Shown piece after piece: positions 11,020 to 21,065 of a stretch of 64,000 nucleotides of DNA. Within the stretch, counting starts at the first letter, position 1. Each line of letters starts with the position of its first letter. A program made the translations under genes and the position numbers. Origin of the DNA: Candidula unifasciata (lineage: Eukaryota; Mollusca; Gastropoda; Stylommatophora; Geomitridae); contig CAJHNH020000558.1 of the NCBI GenBank assembly GCA_905116865.2, forward strand, positions 712,239-776,238, read 5' to 3'. The notes beneath the pieces are model-generated. The model was not told the DNA's origin. It worked only from the letters and a program-made list of their open reading frames with translations, and did no database searches.

Positions 11020-11347
11020 ATAAAGAAGAAGAAGAAGAAGAAGAAGAAGAAGAAGAAGAAGAAGAAGAAGAAGAAGAAGAAGAAGAAGAAGAAGAAGAAG
11101 AAGAAGAAGAAGAAGAAGAAGAAGAAGAAGAAGAAGAAGAAGAAGAAGAAGAAGAAGAAAAAAAGAAGAAGAAGAAGAAGAAGAAGAAGAAGAAGAAGAA
11201 GAAGAAGAAGAAGAAGAAGAAGAAGAAGAAGAAAAAAGAAGAAGAAGAAGAAGAAGAAGAAGAAGAAGAAGAAGAAGAAGAAGAAGAAGAAGAAGAAGAA
11301 GAAGAAGAAGAAGAAGAAGAAGAAGAAGAAGAAGAAAAGAAGAAGAT
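11020..11347. repeat. (GAA)n microsatellite, about 325 bp
   Basis: Almost pure GAA/TTC with four single-A or AA insertions that shift the frame, giving poly-Glu, poly-Lys and poly-Arg frames by turn. Family A LINEs and the family B SINE in this window end in short GAA tails, a plausible seed. A purine-pyrimidine mirror of this length can form triplex DNA. Confidence 0.97.
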
Positions 11348-11690
11348 CGTGATGATGATGATGATGATAATTAATAGGGTGAAGAAAAGAGGCTAAGGGT
11401 AATCCAATACACCCGTTTTGAAACCCCGCTACAAGAGGTGGAATCACATATGTATTTTAGCAGTAATGTAAACAAAGATGAGGGAACAATTCATGATACG
11501 AAACATTCGAATACAAGCAGCACAAAATGTCACTGCACTTGGGAATCTGTTTAAGCCAAACTGAAATAAAACTAAGGCCAGTTACAATTTTTTGCTGAAA
11601 TTAGGGCTGATCTGTGGAAATAAAGCATGTAAAAGTAACTTAAGTAACATAATAGTTACTAATAATCTATTACCATTATTAAACTGGTTA
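11348..11690. other. No gene seen
   Basis: Begins with (GAT)n after the GAA tract. The rest is AT-rich unrecognised sequence. Confidence 0.4.
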
Positions 11691-11694
11691 TTGT

Positions 11695-11837
<143 letters not shown>

Positions 11838-12094
11838 TTATAAATTTAAAAAACGCATTGATTTTCAATGTTGCTATCCTGTTTGAAAATAAAAAAAACT
11901 CAAAGTTATCCAATGGCGCTTTGTATAGTTAAATGGAAAGCCTATAGGCCTAAAAATTATCAACGAAGCAGATGCAACAGAACTGTAAACTTATTGGTTG
12001 AACCATAAGGTATTTTTTGTATAAAATTTAAGCATTCTCACTCTTTGAATTACAAAGATTTTGAATGTCAAAATTATGTTACTGGAAATCTACG

Positions 12095-12100
<6 letters not shown>

Positions 12101-12183
<83 letters not shown>
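12101..12183. repeat. (TA)n microsatellite
   Basis: About 41 TA units, self-complementary. Flanks (11835-12100) are AT-rich with no feature seen. Confidence 0.95.
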
Positions 12184-12188
<5 letters not shown>

Positions 12189-12254
12189 CACAAAGGACCA
12201 TTTTGAACGCCTGCACGCATATTGGGCATATAGGGCTAGAACTATACATTAAAG

Positions 12255-12411
12255 AATATTGGCACTCGATCGATGATGGGGTCAGTATCACGCCGGTCGC
12301 CTTTACTTCCCGTGACTATACCTGGTAGCCACTTTAGGCTGGGTCGACCTGGCAGCCAATGTCATTTTTGAATAACAGTCCGGCTCTGTCAGGACCGGAA
12401 CCCATGATCTT

Positions 12412-12415
<4 letters not shown>
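12255..12415 (-). mobile_element. tRNA-derived SINE (family T), minus
   Basis: The reverse complement shows the family T body (GGTCGACCCAGCC, GGAAGTAAAGGCG, GACC). It is flanked on the left by a GGGTCAGTATCACGCCGG end and on the right by a GT microsatellite (12411-12435). Confidence 0.65.
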
Positions 12416-12442
<27 letters not shown>

Positions 12443-12454
12443 TTGTTTGTTTGT

Positions 12455-12662
12455 TTTAGTATCCAGAAGCCATGTGTTGTGAACCCTTAGGCTCGGTATT
12501 ATGGATATCGCAACCTTTCGGCCCTGATTCCATTTTAAATACCGTAAATCTAGGAGAAATGTGGCTTTCCTGCCTACCCCCGAGATTGAACGCGGACCAC
12601 AAGGAGTTTGTCACCCGGTCACCGAGCAATCCGGTTTAGTTAACTACGCTAGAGAGCCGGGC
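12455..12662 (-). mobile_element. tRNA-derived SINE (family F), minus
   Basis: Reverse complement matches 30440-30650: a CCGGCTCTCTAGCGTAGTTAA-type head, a GTTCAATCTCGG-like B box, then ATTTACGGTATTTA, GGCCGAAAGGTTGCGATATC and GAGCCTAAGGGTT. Two copies with the same ends support a real element. Confidence 0.7.
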
Positions 12663-12789
12663 ATATATATATATATATATGTGTTTACCTAACAACCAAA
12701 ATTTCTAAAATGGAGATCACAAAAAAAAAAAAAAAAAGAATTCCGAGTCCCAGCAAAGGCAAAAAAAAATTTTTTTACAATAATTTTTA

Positions 12790-13420
12790 TTTGACTGCTT
12801 GGGCGAGCATCTTGCTAGGTTTCTGTTTGGTCGAGCATCTTGCTAGGCTTCTGTTTAGAGTAACATCTTGCTAGGCTTCTGTTTAGAGTAACATCTTGCT
12901 AGGCTTCTGTTTGGTCGAGCATCTTGCTAGAATTCTGTTTGGTCGAGCATCTTGCTAGGCTTCTGTTTGGTCGAGCATCTTGCTAGGCTTCTGTTTGGTG
13001 GAACATCTTGCTAGGCTTTTGTTTGGTCGAGCATCCTGCTAGGCTTCTGTTTGGGGGAACATCTTGCTAGGCTTCTGTTTGGGGGAGCATCTTGCTAGGC
13101 TTCTGTTTGGTGGAGCATCTTGCTAGGCTTCTGTTAGGTCGAGCATCTTGCTAGGCTTCTGTTTGGTCGAGCATCTTGCTAGGCTTCTGTTTGGTGAAAC
13201 ATCTTGCTAGGCTTCTGTTTGGTGGAACATCTTGCTAGGCTTCTGTTTGGGGGAACCTCTTGCTAGGCTTTTATTTGGGCGAGCATCTTGCTAGGCTTCT
13301 TTTTGTTGGAACATCTTGCTAGGCTTCTGTTTGGTGGAGCATCTTGCTAGGCTTCTGTTTGGTGGAGTTTCTTGCTAGGCTTCTGTTTGGTGAAGCATCT
13401 GGCTAGGCTTCTGCAAGAAC
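12790..13420. repeat. 28-bp minisatellite, about 22 units
   Basis: Unit TTGCTAGGCTTCTGTTTGG followed by TCGAGCATC. Variants alternate at TCGAGC/TGGAAC/GGGAAC. No relation to a mobile element was recognised. Upstream (12663-12790) are TA and poly(A) runs. Confidence 0.95.
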
Positions 13421-13845
13421 GATTCGGTTGCATGGCCGTGCTTTACGGGACTAGTTATCAATGAGTTAAATACCATTACAAAACTACGAGCGTGGTTAAA
13501 CTTCTTCATGCGTCAGGAAATTGTTAGTAACTCGGAACAAAGAAAAACTTAATATAACACAACATAACCAGTGATGGACATTTACAAATATCAGTATCAA
13601 TGGAGTACCTAGGATACGGCAGAAAGTACAAATGCCGTGGGCGACAGTGGGAGCTTAAAAACCCGTCTTATCTGAAGGGACGTGCTCAGTGAGTTTCATT
13701 TTGCTGAAGACTGTTAGAAAAGTGACACCCTACAAAAATATAAGCACTCACACGTGAGGAGCACCGGATATATTTAAAACAAAAATTATATTCTTTGAAT
13801 TTTACTTGTAAAGAAATTAAACAGACTTCCTAATTTATACACCAC
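13421..13845. other. No gene seen
   Basis: Unrecognised AT-rich sequence between the 28-bp array and a LINE 3' end. Confidence 0.4.
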
Positions 13846-14050
13846 AAAGTTTTAAAGAGTGGCCCCAGAAAAAAAGAGGCAGGTGGAGACCGAGAGAATA
13901 GATGCAGGACAGTTTGACTTGATGGGTTGGTGGTTATCTGTGTCAGAGTTGACTGAAAGTACACGAGACAGAAGGTTGTGGATAGAAATGACTACCAACG
14001 CCACACGGCATGGACTTTGGGAAGAAGAAGATTATAAGTACAAATTAGGA
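13846..14050 (+). mobile_element. LINE 3' end (family G), 5'-truncated
   Basis: Reads SELTESTRDRRLWIEMTTNATRHGL on plus in two pieces, the last residues of a LINE ORF2, ending in GAAGAAGAAG. Close copies lie at 28680-28850 and 37700-37860. Confidence 0.7.
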
Positions 14051-14715
14051 AGTATTTTGGACATCTTTTAGTACATGTCAAGTTTGATCAAATTCACACA
14101 GAAAAAACAACAGTGACTCTCAAAATGCCTCCGACAACAGTTTACCAAAGACAACTTTTTTCTCTGTTGTGTGTAATGAAATCACTTTAATTATCCTGTA
14201 ACAAACACAAACACCCACCCTAATGTCACGGGGAAAAACGTAAACCTATTGTTTTAAAACTGTTTCTGTCATTTCTTCCCAAGCTTCTGAGAACCCTTAC
14301 TTCTACCTACTCTTTGAAATATCCCTGTATTTCTGCCCCAGAGAGTGAAAATACTTGCTCCAATCCTTTAAAATACTGCTATGCTTCTATTTCCTCATGT
14401 TGGTTAAATCTTGTTTCTATTTAGGAAATTGTCGGAAGTTTACAAAAACACAACTGCTTTCATCACGAACAAAATAATAGTTTTGGTTAGAGATTTTCTC
14501 GGTGAAGAAAACATCAAGATCAATAGAAGTACTGAAGAAGACACAAACTGTGACTAAAAAATTAACGTCACGAAAAATTAAGTACTATTTTTTTTTTCTT
14601 TTCCAGCCGTTGAACTTTCTAGTCACCGTTTGTATTGTATTTCTTTGTTATATCAGTTTGCCTGTAATTTCTCACATTACAGAGGTCCCCGGTATTTAGC
14701 ATCCTTGAGATTTTT
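14051..14715. other. No gene seen
   Basis: AT-rich unrecognised sequence; the short open frames have no support. Confidence 0.4.
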
Positions 14716-15062
14716 TTTCCCTCCAGGTATGCCAGTGTGTTGGTAAATGAGCAGGCAGGCAGATATATTGATGGGCTCCGCACCACTTGGCGGTGAGATG
14801 ATGTATGACAAGACAGATATTGTGGGTGCCCTTTGGGAGCAAGTGAACAGTGCGGAGGCGCAGATAGATTATCACGGTCTGAGAAGACTGGCGTTGCGAG
14901 GAGTGGCCGACGCTCAGTATTCAAGGTAGAGGCGAGACGGATACACGATCAGACATTTACTAGTTCTATCGGAATTGGAACTTCTCCCTTGCTGCTGAAG
15001 ATCGGGACAGAGCGCTAATGGGAGTGTCTCGGGTGCTTTGATATCAATTCCTAATTCAACAG
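14716..15062 (+). mobile_element. Family C LINE fragment (RNase H C-terminus to element end)
   Basis: Plus-strand pieces read YASVLVNEQADR (RNase H signature), APLGGEMMYDKTDIVGALWE, then GIGTSPLLLKIGTER and ECLGCFDIN. It includes the segment (about 14775-14880) that corresponds to one unit of the 106-bp array at 1-870. Frames are interrupted. Confidence 0.75.
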
Positions 15063-15284
15063 TCAACATTCCATCTCATATTTATGTTATCACTAAAAGT
15101 AAAAAGCTCACAACAACTACTGGGGAGGATTTTAAAAAAAACATCACAAGAAGACACGTTTTTATACGAAACATTCATATATTCCAAAAACACAAGAATA
15201 TTTTATGTCCCGTTGAAAACCCACAGAGGCAGATTACACATCTGAATATTGGGATTCTTTGAGAAGCACTTTTAAAATAGAGAG
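15063..15284. other. No gene seen
   Basis: Unrecognised AT-rich spacer. Confidence 0.3.
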
Positions 15285-15499
15285 CCGCATTGGTGCAGCG
15301 GTTAGACGCTTGCCTACGGATCTGACAGTCGAGGTTCAGGTTCTGCAGTAGACATCTGACGGAGCCAGATTTGTTTCATTTTTTCCTAAATGACCTTGGC
15401 TCTCAGGTCGACCTAGTGTTCAGTTGGTACCAGATCAAGTCCTGGAAAGTAAAGGCGGGCGGCGTAGTGCTGACCAAAAAAACCACCAAGTGCCGACTG

Positions 15500-15510
<11 letters not shown>
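15285..15510 (+). mobile_element. tRNA-derived SINE (family T), with tRNA-like head
   Basis: One of the most complete copies. The head GCCGCATTGGTGCAGCGGTT resembles a Pol III A box, and GGTTCAGGTTC lies near the B-box position. Then come GACCTTGGCTCTCAGGTCGA, GTCCTGGAAAGTAAAGGC and GACTGGTC. It runs into a TA/TG microsatellite. Confidence 0.75.

Positions 15511-15578
<68 letters not shown>
15503..15578. repeat. (TA)n(TG)n microsatellite
   Basis: TA from 15503 to about 15545, then TG to 15578, directly attached to the 3' side of a SINE. Confidence 0.95.
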
Positions 15579-15583
<5 letters not shown>

Positions 15584-15995
15584 TTAAATCCGTTATAATA
15601 TAGAGGGAAAAAACAGGATACGATTGATACAATGACTACTGCTGCTACAACTTCTGAGAAGAACTTGATTTAGAGTAATTATTGTATGGATTCTATGGTC
15701 AGACGTACCACCGATCGCTGTTCAGTCAACTGTTCCTCCCCTAGACGCTCACAGGGAAACAGTGGATGATGATTTTGATGATGATTATGATAATGATGAA
15801 TGGAAGAATGAATTCTTTCTTTGTATTCTTCTTCTTCTTAGAATCCATGCCGTGTTGCGTTGGGAGTCATATCTATCCACAACCTTGTGTCTTGTGTACT
15901 TATAATCAACTCTGAAAAATATAGCTTTAAGGAAATCTCTTTCTCGTGTCAATTGACAAAGAAAGATTGCATACATTTTCTTCATTTTGTAAAAT
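15579..15995 (-). mobile_element. Plain spacer with a minus-strand family G LINE end
   Basis: At about 15825-15880 the minus strand gives the CAACGCAACACGGCATGGAT-type family G end preceded by AAG repeats. A GATGATGAT repeat lies at 15767-15800. The rest is unrecognised. Confidence 0.45.
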
Positions 15996-15999
15996 GCTG

Positions 16000-16900
16000 C
16001 CTCTGCTTGAGCTATTCGACATTCAACTTTTTTAATACATCTTCTATCTCATGTTATCAGGGTACCCAAGTACTTAAAAATATCAACTTGCTTGAGGTTT
16101 GTCCTACTTACTTTGATGCTGCATCAAAGCTACTTTCCGTTACAATAATTTCCATTTTTTCTTGTAGTTGTGTTTCACTTTCAGCGATTAAAACTATATC
16201 GTCAGCATATCACAATTTGTTAACATATGCCCACCAACCGCTATTCCTGTCATACCGTATATAGATCTAATTATTATTTCACTGAACATTAGATCAATTG
16301 TAGGAACCACACCAGGCCTGCAATACATAAAGAAGCAACAAATAGAGTGGTTTGGCCACTTGATGCGAATGCAAACCGACCAACTGCTTCTACGAGCATA
16401 CAACGAACAGCACTACTGCCCTAGAGCAAGAGGCAGACCGAGAGTACGATGGATAGACAATATATCAGAGATCCTGAGGCAACACGGACTAACAACAACA
16501 CATGCAACACACCTGGCCCAGGATAGAAAACTGCGACTCCTCACTACGCTGTGAGGCGATTGTGGACAAGACAAGACAAGACAAGACAAGACAAGACAAG
16601 ACAAGACAAGACAAATTAAATGAATCAGGTGATTGTACACATCCCTGTTTAACGCCTTGTTTAATGTTTTGAAAAGTTCTAACTTTAATGTCAGTCCTTA
16701 TGGCTGCTTCTTGTTGCCAGTATATGTTTTTTTTTATTATTCTCAGATCTTTACTATCAATGTTCAAAGTTTCCAAAATTCAATAATTTCTTCATGTTTC
16801 ACTTTATCAAATGCTTTAGTGCAATCAGTAAAGCACAAATACAGATCTCTATTCATATCGATCATTCTTTCTTAAAGTGTTCTCAGGATAAATATGGAGT
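16000..16900 (-). mobile_element. LINE reverse transcriptase fragment (minus), split by a nested insertion
   Basis: From the right, the minus strand reads LYLCFTDCTKAFDKVKHEEII (16870-16805), then AAIRTDIKVRTF and GVKQGCVQSPDSFN (to about 16620). After a gap it resumes with LMFSEIIIRSIYGMTGIAVG (about 16300-16230), then YADDIVLIAESE (16205-16165). These are consecutive reverse-transcriptase motifs. The gap holds a plus-strand LINE fragment with an (ACAAG)n run. Frames are broken by stops. Confidence 0.8.
16300..16615 (+). mobile_element. Family A LINE 3' end with (ACAAG)n tail, inserted in another LINE
   Basis: Reads KKQQIEWFGHLMRMQTDQL, then RARGRPRVRWIDNISEIL and HLAQDRKLRLL, the typical LINE C-terminus (W-FGH, GRPRxRW, DR). 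It ends in GGACAAG followed by about ten ACAAG units (16566-16613). Confidence 0.8.
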
Positions 16901-17032
16901 TGTTTGTGATTACCTTCAACAAAACCACACTTCTCTTCTCAACTTTCTTGTTTAATTGTGCACCTTATTCTTTTCATGATAATTATCATTAATATTTTAA
17001 CAACACTCTTCTGAACTGCCTAACAACACTCT
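16901..17032. other. LINE junction, unrecognised
   Basis: Continuation of LINE-like sequence between the minus-strand reverse transcriptase and the plus-strand one; no motif identified. Confidence 0.3.
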
Positions 17033-18310
17033 GTGGTATTAGATACACAGGAGGAACGTTCAGGAAAAAAAACAGCATGGTGGAATGATAACGTAAAACA
17101 AGCAGTGAAATGTAAAAAGGAGCAATACAAGAAATGGCTAAGATCCCGCTCAGATGACGATTATATCAAGTACAGAATTGCCAGGCGACAATCTGCAAGA
17201 GAAATTAAACAATCCAAGGAAACGTCCTGGATCATGTATGGGGAAAATCTTACCAAAATCTGTGCTAAATCTAGTAGACAGTTTTACAAAACCATTGCAA
17301 AAATGAGAACTAGAGATGAACCATTCCAGCCATCTGAATATGTCAATGATAGCCAAGGCAAACCCATACATGAGGAGGGCAAGATCAGAGAAAGGTGGAA
17401 AGAATATTTTCAAACTCTTCTGAATGTAACAGGAAATGAGGAAACAGTACCATTCACACCCAGATGTACAAACGAGGAACAGCCTACAATAATCGAACAA
17501 GCAGTCAGAGAAGCAATCAGATGCAGTCCCAAAAATAAGGCATCAGGTGTTGATGGAATATCAGCCGAGGCAATACAGGCTTGTGGAGAAATTGGAGTCA
17601 CCTGGCTACTCCACATATTTAGGAAAGCCTGGAATGAAAGAACTGTACCAATAGACTGGCAAAGAGCCCTTATAGTCCCAATTTGGAAAAGAAAAGGCAA
17701 TAAGCAAGATTGTAACAATTAAAGAGGCATCTCACTTCTAAGCCACGTAGGAAAAATGTTTGCCAAAATTCTGGAACAACGAATTAGATCCGTTGTAGAA
17801 CCGATCCTGAGCCCATCACAGGTCGGATTTAGGAAAGGAAGAGGGTGTACTGACGCTATTTTTGCTTTAAGACAAGTTAGCGAAAAGACAATAGAACACA
17901 GACATCAAATGAACATCGCTTTCATAGATCAAGAAAAAGCTTTCGATAGAGTAAACAGAAATTTATTATGGAAAGTTCTTGAAAACTACGGTACAAATGG
18001 AACAATTTTAGATTGTGTTAGGGCTATTAATAGACAAAGTGAAAGCGCCATTAGAACAAGAGCTGGCATCACAGACTGGTTCCCAGTAACATCAGGAGTA
18101 AGACAAGGTTGTGTATTATCACCTTTACTTTTCATAATATTTATGGACAATATTAATAAAATAGACATAACACCAACAGATGTCGATAAACAGGAGGACT
18201 TCAATGAGCTGCTCTTTGCCGACGATCAATGCATTTTTCACAGTAATAGTAAACAGCTGCAAGACCACATAAACCTACTACACGACAGTTGCCTCAAGCA
18301 TCATATGCTG
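17033..18310 (+). mobile_element. Family A LINE reverse transcriptase, nearly intact but with one in-frame stop
   Basis: The frame runs from WWNDNVKQAVKCKKEQYKKW, through NKASGVDGISAEAI, WQRALIVPIWKRKG, RGISLL, QVGFRKGRGCTDAIF, FIDQEKAFDRVNR, SGVRQGCVLSPLLF and LLFADDQCIFHSN. The only break is a TAA at 17720-17722, just before RGISLL. The catalytic Asp residues (FIDQEKAFD and FADD) are present. The element is 5'-truncated (no endonuclease) and ends abruptly after the FADD block near 18300. Clade is uncertain; the Trp-rich start and C-terminal copies resemble RTE-type elements. Confidence 0.9.
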
Positions 18311-18880
18311 TTTTGTCTTCCCCAGGAAGAGGTTTCCAATGTCTTTCCCGTTACTTGCTGAGATAACTACTACTTCTTTGAAAACGACATTCATTGATAC
18401 ATTTCCAATTGCTACAAGTCTCAAAACAATCGGCATCTCTATTAGCAGTAACAACAACACACAAACACCATCTTTCCCACAACGCACTCATATATTAAAC
18501 CTCTCTTTTACACACACTCACACACACACGCACACACCACACGAATGCACGGGCGCCACACACGCACACACACAAACACACTTGCACACCACACGACACT
18601 GAGAACAGAAGAGAAAGAATTTAATCAAATCAACGAGCACGCTCACCTCACAATGATTCCTCGATACCTAAATCCAGTATGTCATCTGGTGAATAGAACT
18701 CTTCCCTGATTTGATTCTACTCAGCCGTTCTCAATGCGGAAGTGAATCGTTTTTTCTTAAAGCCGGGGGATCCGTGCTTCAATTTTGAGTGGCTTATCTG
18801 TTGCATCCAGTCGTTCTTAATGTTTGACTAGCCATATTTTGTCTGCAGACCACTCTCTGGGCACTGTGTTGGGGATCTGG
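18311..18880. other. No gene seen; (CA)n patches
   Basis: Unrecognised sequence with CA-rich repeats at about 18510-18595. Confidence 0.4.
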
Positions 18881-18884
18881 TGGA

Positions 18885-18977
18885 AATCATTATCATCGTC
18901 ATTAGCATAAATCGCATTAGCATAATCATCATCATCATAATCATCATCATCATCATCATCACCATTATCATCATCAA
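18885..18977. repeat. (CAT)n microsatellite
   Basis: Imperfect CAT/ATG trinucleotides, which produce poly-Asp and poly-Met frames on the minus strand. Confidence 0.93.
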
Positions 18978-18994
18978 GTGCCCTGCCGCCGTCA

Positions 18995-19285
18995 GACAAT
19001 AATATACCGCAGAAATATCAGAGACACAGACAAGTATAGACCCCAGAAATATCAGAGACACTGACAAGTCTAGACCGCAGAAATATCAGAGACATTGACA
19101 AGTATAGACCGCAGAAATATCAGAGACACAGACAAGTATAGACCGCAGAAAAATCAGAGACAATTACAAGTATAGACCACATAAATATCAGCGACACTGA
19201 CAAGTATAGACCCCAGAAATATCAGAGACACAGACAAGTATAGACCGCAGAAATATCAGAAACACTGACAAATACTTTTCACGAA
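18995..19285. repeat. 34-bp minisatellite, about 8 units
   Basis: Unit ACCGCAGAAATATCAGAGAC followed by ACTGACAAGTATAG, with scattered substitutions. No origin recognised. Confidence 0.93.
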
Positions 19286-19655
19286 ACGAACAGAATAATC
19301 CGTTGCAGAGATCTCTTTCTGTCCTGACTCCGCAAGACATACCATGAGTGGAGAAAAGAAGAAGTAGAAGAAGAAGGCACCACCTGCAAAAGCTTGAAAA
19401 ACACTGATCTATAGCAACCCTACCTGTCTAAGCCGTTTACGGTGACTCATCCATCCCGCCTGTAACGCTGTAGATCATGTGCGTGACAGTCACTGACAGG
19501 ATCTGCTCGGACAACTGTCACCGATCTTGTCAGTCACTCTGACATCTGTTGGGTCTCTGTGACCCGGTGGATTAGTTAACCCCCCCCCCCCCCCAACCCA
19601 GCTTTCCACCCCCATGTCAACCATTCGACCACTTCTCAAAGAGGGCAAGGTTTGG
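19286..19655. other. No gene seen; C-run
   Basis: Unrecognised; a C-run lies at about 19580-19594. Confidence 0.4.
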
Positions 19656-19659
19656 AGAT

Positions 19660-19900
19660 AGTTGGGGAGCCGCCGTGGTATAGCTGTTAGGCGTTCGCCT
19701 GTGGATCGGAAGGTAGTGGGTTCAGATCTTAACACTTTTTTTGAAATTACCTTGTTGGTTCAGGCCCTGACTTTAAAAAAATGACATCTGCTCTCAGGTC
19801 GAGCTAGCCTTAAATGCATAGCGGGTACAGTCCTGGGATGTAAAGGCGGCCGTCGTGATGCTGACCACATTACCCACCGAGTTCCCATTGGTTCTTTAAC
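19660..19900 (+). mobile_element. tRNA-derived SINE (family T), with tRNA-like head
   Basis: The head GCCGTGGTATAGCTGTTAGG resembles a Pol III A box and GGGTTCAGATC a B box. Then come AAATGACATCTGCTCTCAGG, CAGTCCTGGGATGTAAAGGC and CCACATTACCCACC. Confidence 0.75.
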
Positions 19901-19924
19901 AGTGGTTCTCAGAGATGTGATTTT

Positions 19925-20275
19925 ACAAATAAGTTCCGAAAATTGCGAGGGCTCAAAGACACCTTATCACCAACATCAGAAAGAAGACAGTCAACATTTT
20001 GTGGCTATGTTAAGACAGGAAGGAAACTGGAAAATGTTGCGACCACTGGAAAGATCTGTGGGGGGAAATGTTGCGACCACTGGAAAGATCTGTGCGGAAA
20101 ATGTTGCGACCACTGGAAAGATCTGTGGGGAAAAAGGTTTGAGGAAGACAGCGCAAGAGGATTCTTGACAGCCTTGAGTCTTGGCATGGAGGGGCGTCAA
20201 CGCACTGATACATTGCAGATTGTGGAGAGGCATAATCGCACCACGCCAGTCGGCTAGGCACTTAATGATGATGAT
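19925..20275 (+). mobile_element. LINE 3' end (family G) with an internal 33-bp triplication
   Basis: Homologous to 60540-60870. Phrases such as CAACATCAGAAAGAAGACAG, AGATTGTGGAGAGGCATAAT and CGCCAGTCGGC match. Between about 20031 and 20135 the segment AATGTTGCGACCACTGGAAA plus GATCTGTG occurs three times, against once in the other copy. Ends in GATGATGATG. Confidence 0.8.
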
Positions 20276-20700
20276 GTGACTAGACGGTTGAACGGGGTTT
20301 GCGGGGTTTGCACCTGTGTGATTCTCATTCTTGAGATGTTAGAGCTGCAGACTGGAATCACGGAAGAACATCGCTCAAGCCAACACTGACAGGTAATCCA
20401 CCATCCTCGGCCGGCTTGCAGAGGTCAACTCAGAACGGCCCTGACTTTTCCCGTGAAAAGTGGTCAGTAACAGGGCTGCCGAAGTTGCGTTACATTTGGT
20501 ACTGTTTGACCATTAGGTACCGAGCAAAACTGGGCTTTTGGTACCAGAGAATTTTAAAAAATCACTCTCCTTTAAAGACTTCGACAATAAATGCATAGAT
20601 AAGATCACATTTATTGCTCCATGACATCAAATTCAGCAGCTAGAAGCTGCCACAACTCTGTCATACATTGAGCTTAAATAAACGGTACAGCGATGTACAT
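20276..20700. other. No gene seen
   Basis: Unrecognised; contains a doubled CGGGGTTTG near 20293. Confidence 0.35.
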
Positions 20701-20710
20701 GAATACATAA

Positions 20711-20748
20711 TTCTCTCTCTCTCTCTTCACACACACACACACACACAC

Positions 20749-20833
<85 letters not shown>
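20711..20833. repeat. (TC)n(CA)n(TA)n microsatellite
   Basis: TC to about 20726, CA to 20748, then about 42 TA units. Confidence 0.95.
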
Positions 20834-20834
<1 letters not shown>

Positions 20835-20934
20835 TTTTTGATGTGCTTTGCTACCTTAAAAAATAATAACTGGTACTTCTGCTTATCTCTACTAATCCTG
20901 AAATGCCTCGCAGCCTCAGGGAAGGAAGAAATTG

Positions 20935-21065
20935 CTGCAACCGGCCTTTTTCAAAGGGCGCTCACAATTTCTAACATGTCATACATCAGTTCACCACCAA
21001 ATGTTGCAGAACCGTCCAGTCTTTCTGCCTGCTCATTTTTCAACACACCGACCTGACCTGGAGAA
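20935..21065 (-). mobile_element. Family C LINE fragment (RNase H end), minus
   Basis: The minus strand reads VGVLKNEQAERLDGSATFGG then ELMYDMLEIVSAL, equivalent to the RNase H C-terminal segment seen at 14716-14840. Confidence 0.7.

Noticed and set aside
10995..11447. Poly-Glu, poly-Lys and poly-Phe open frames
   Set aside because: Pure GAA/TTC microsatellite; frame identity changes at each inserted A.
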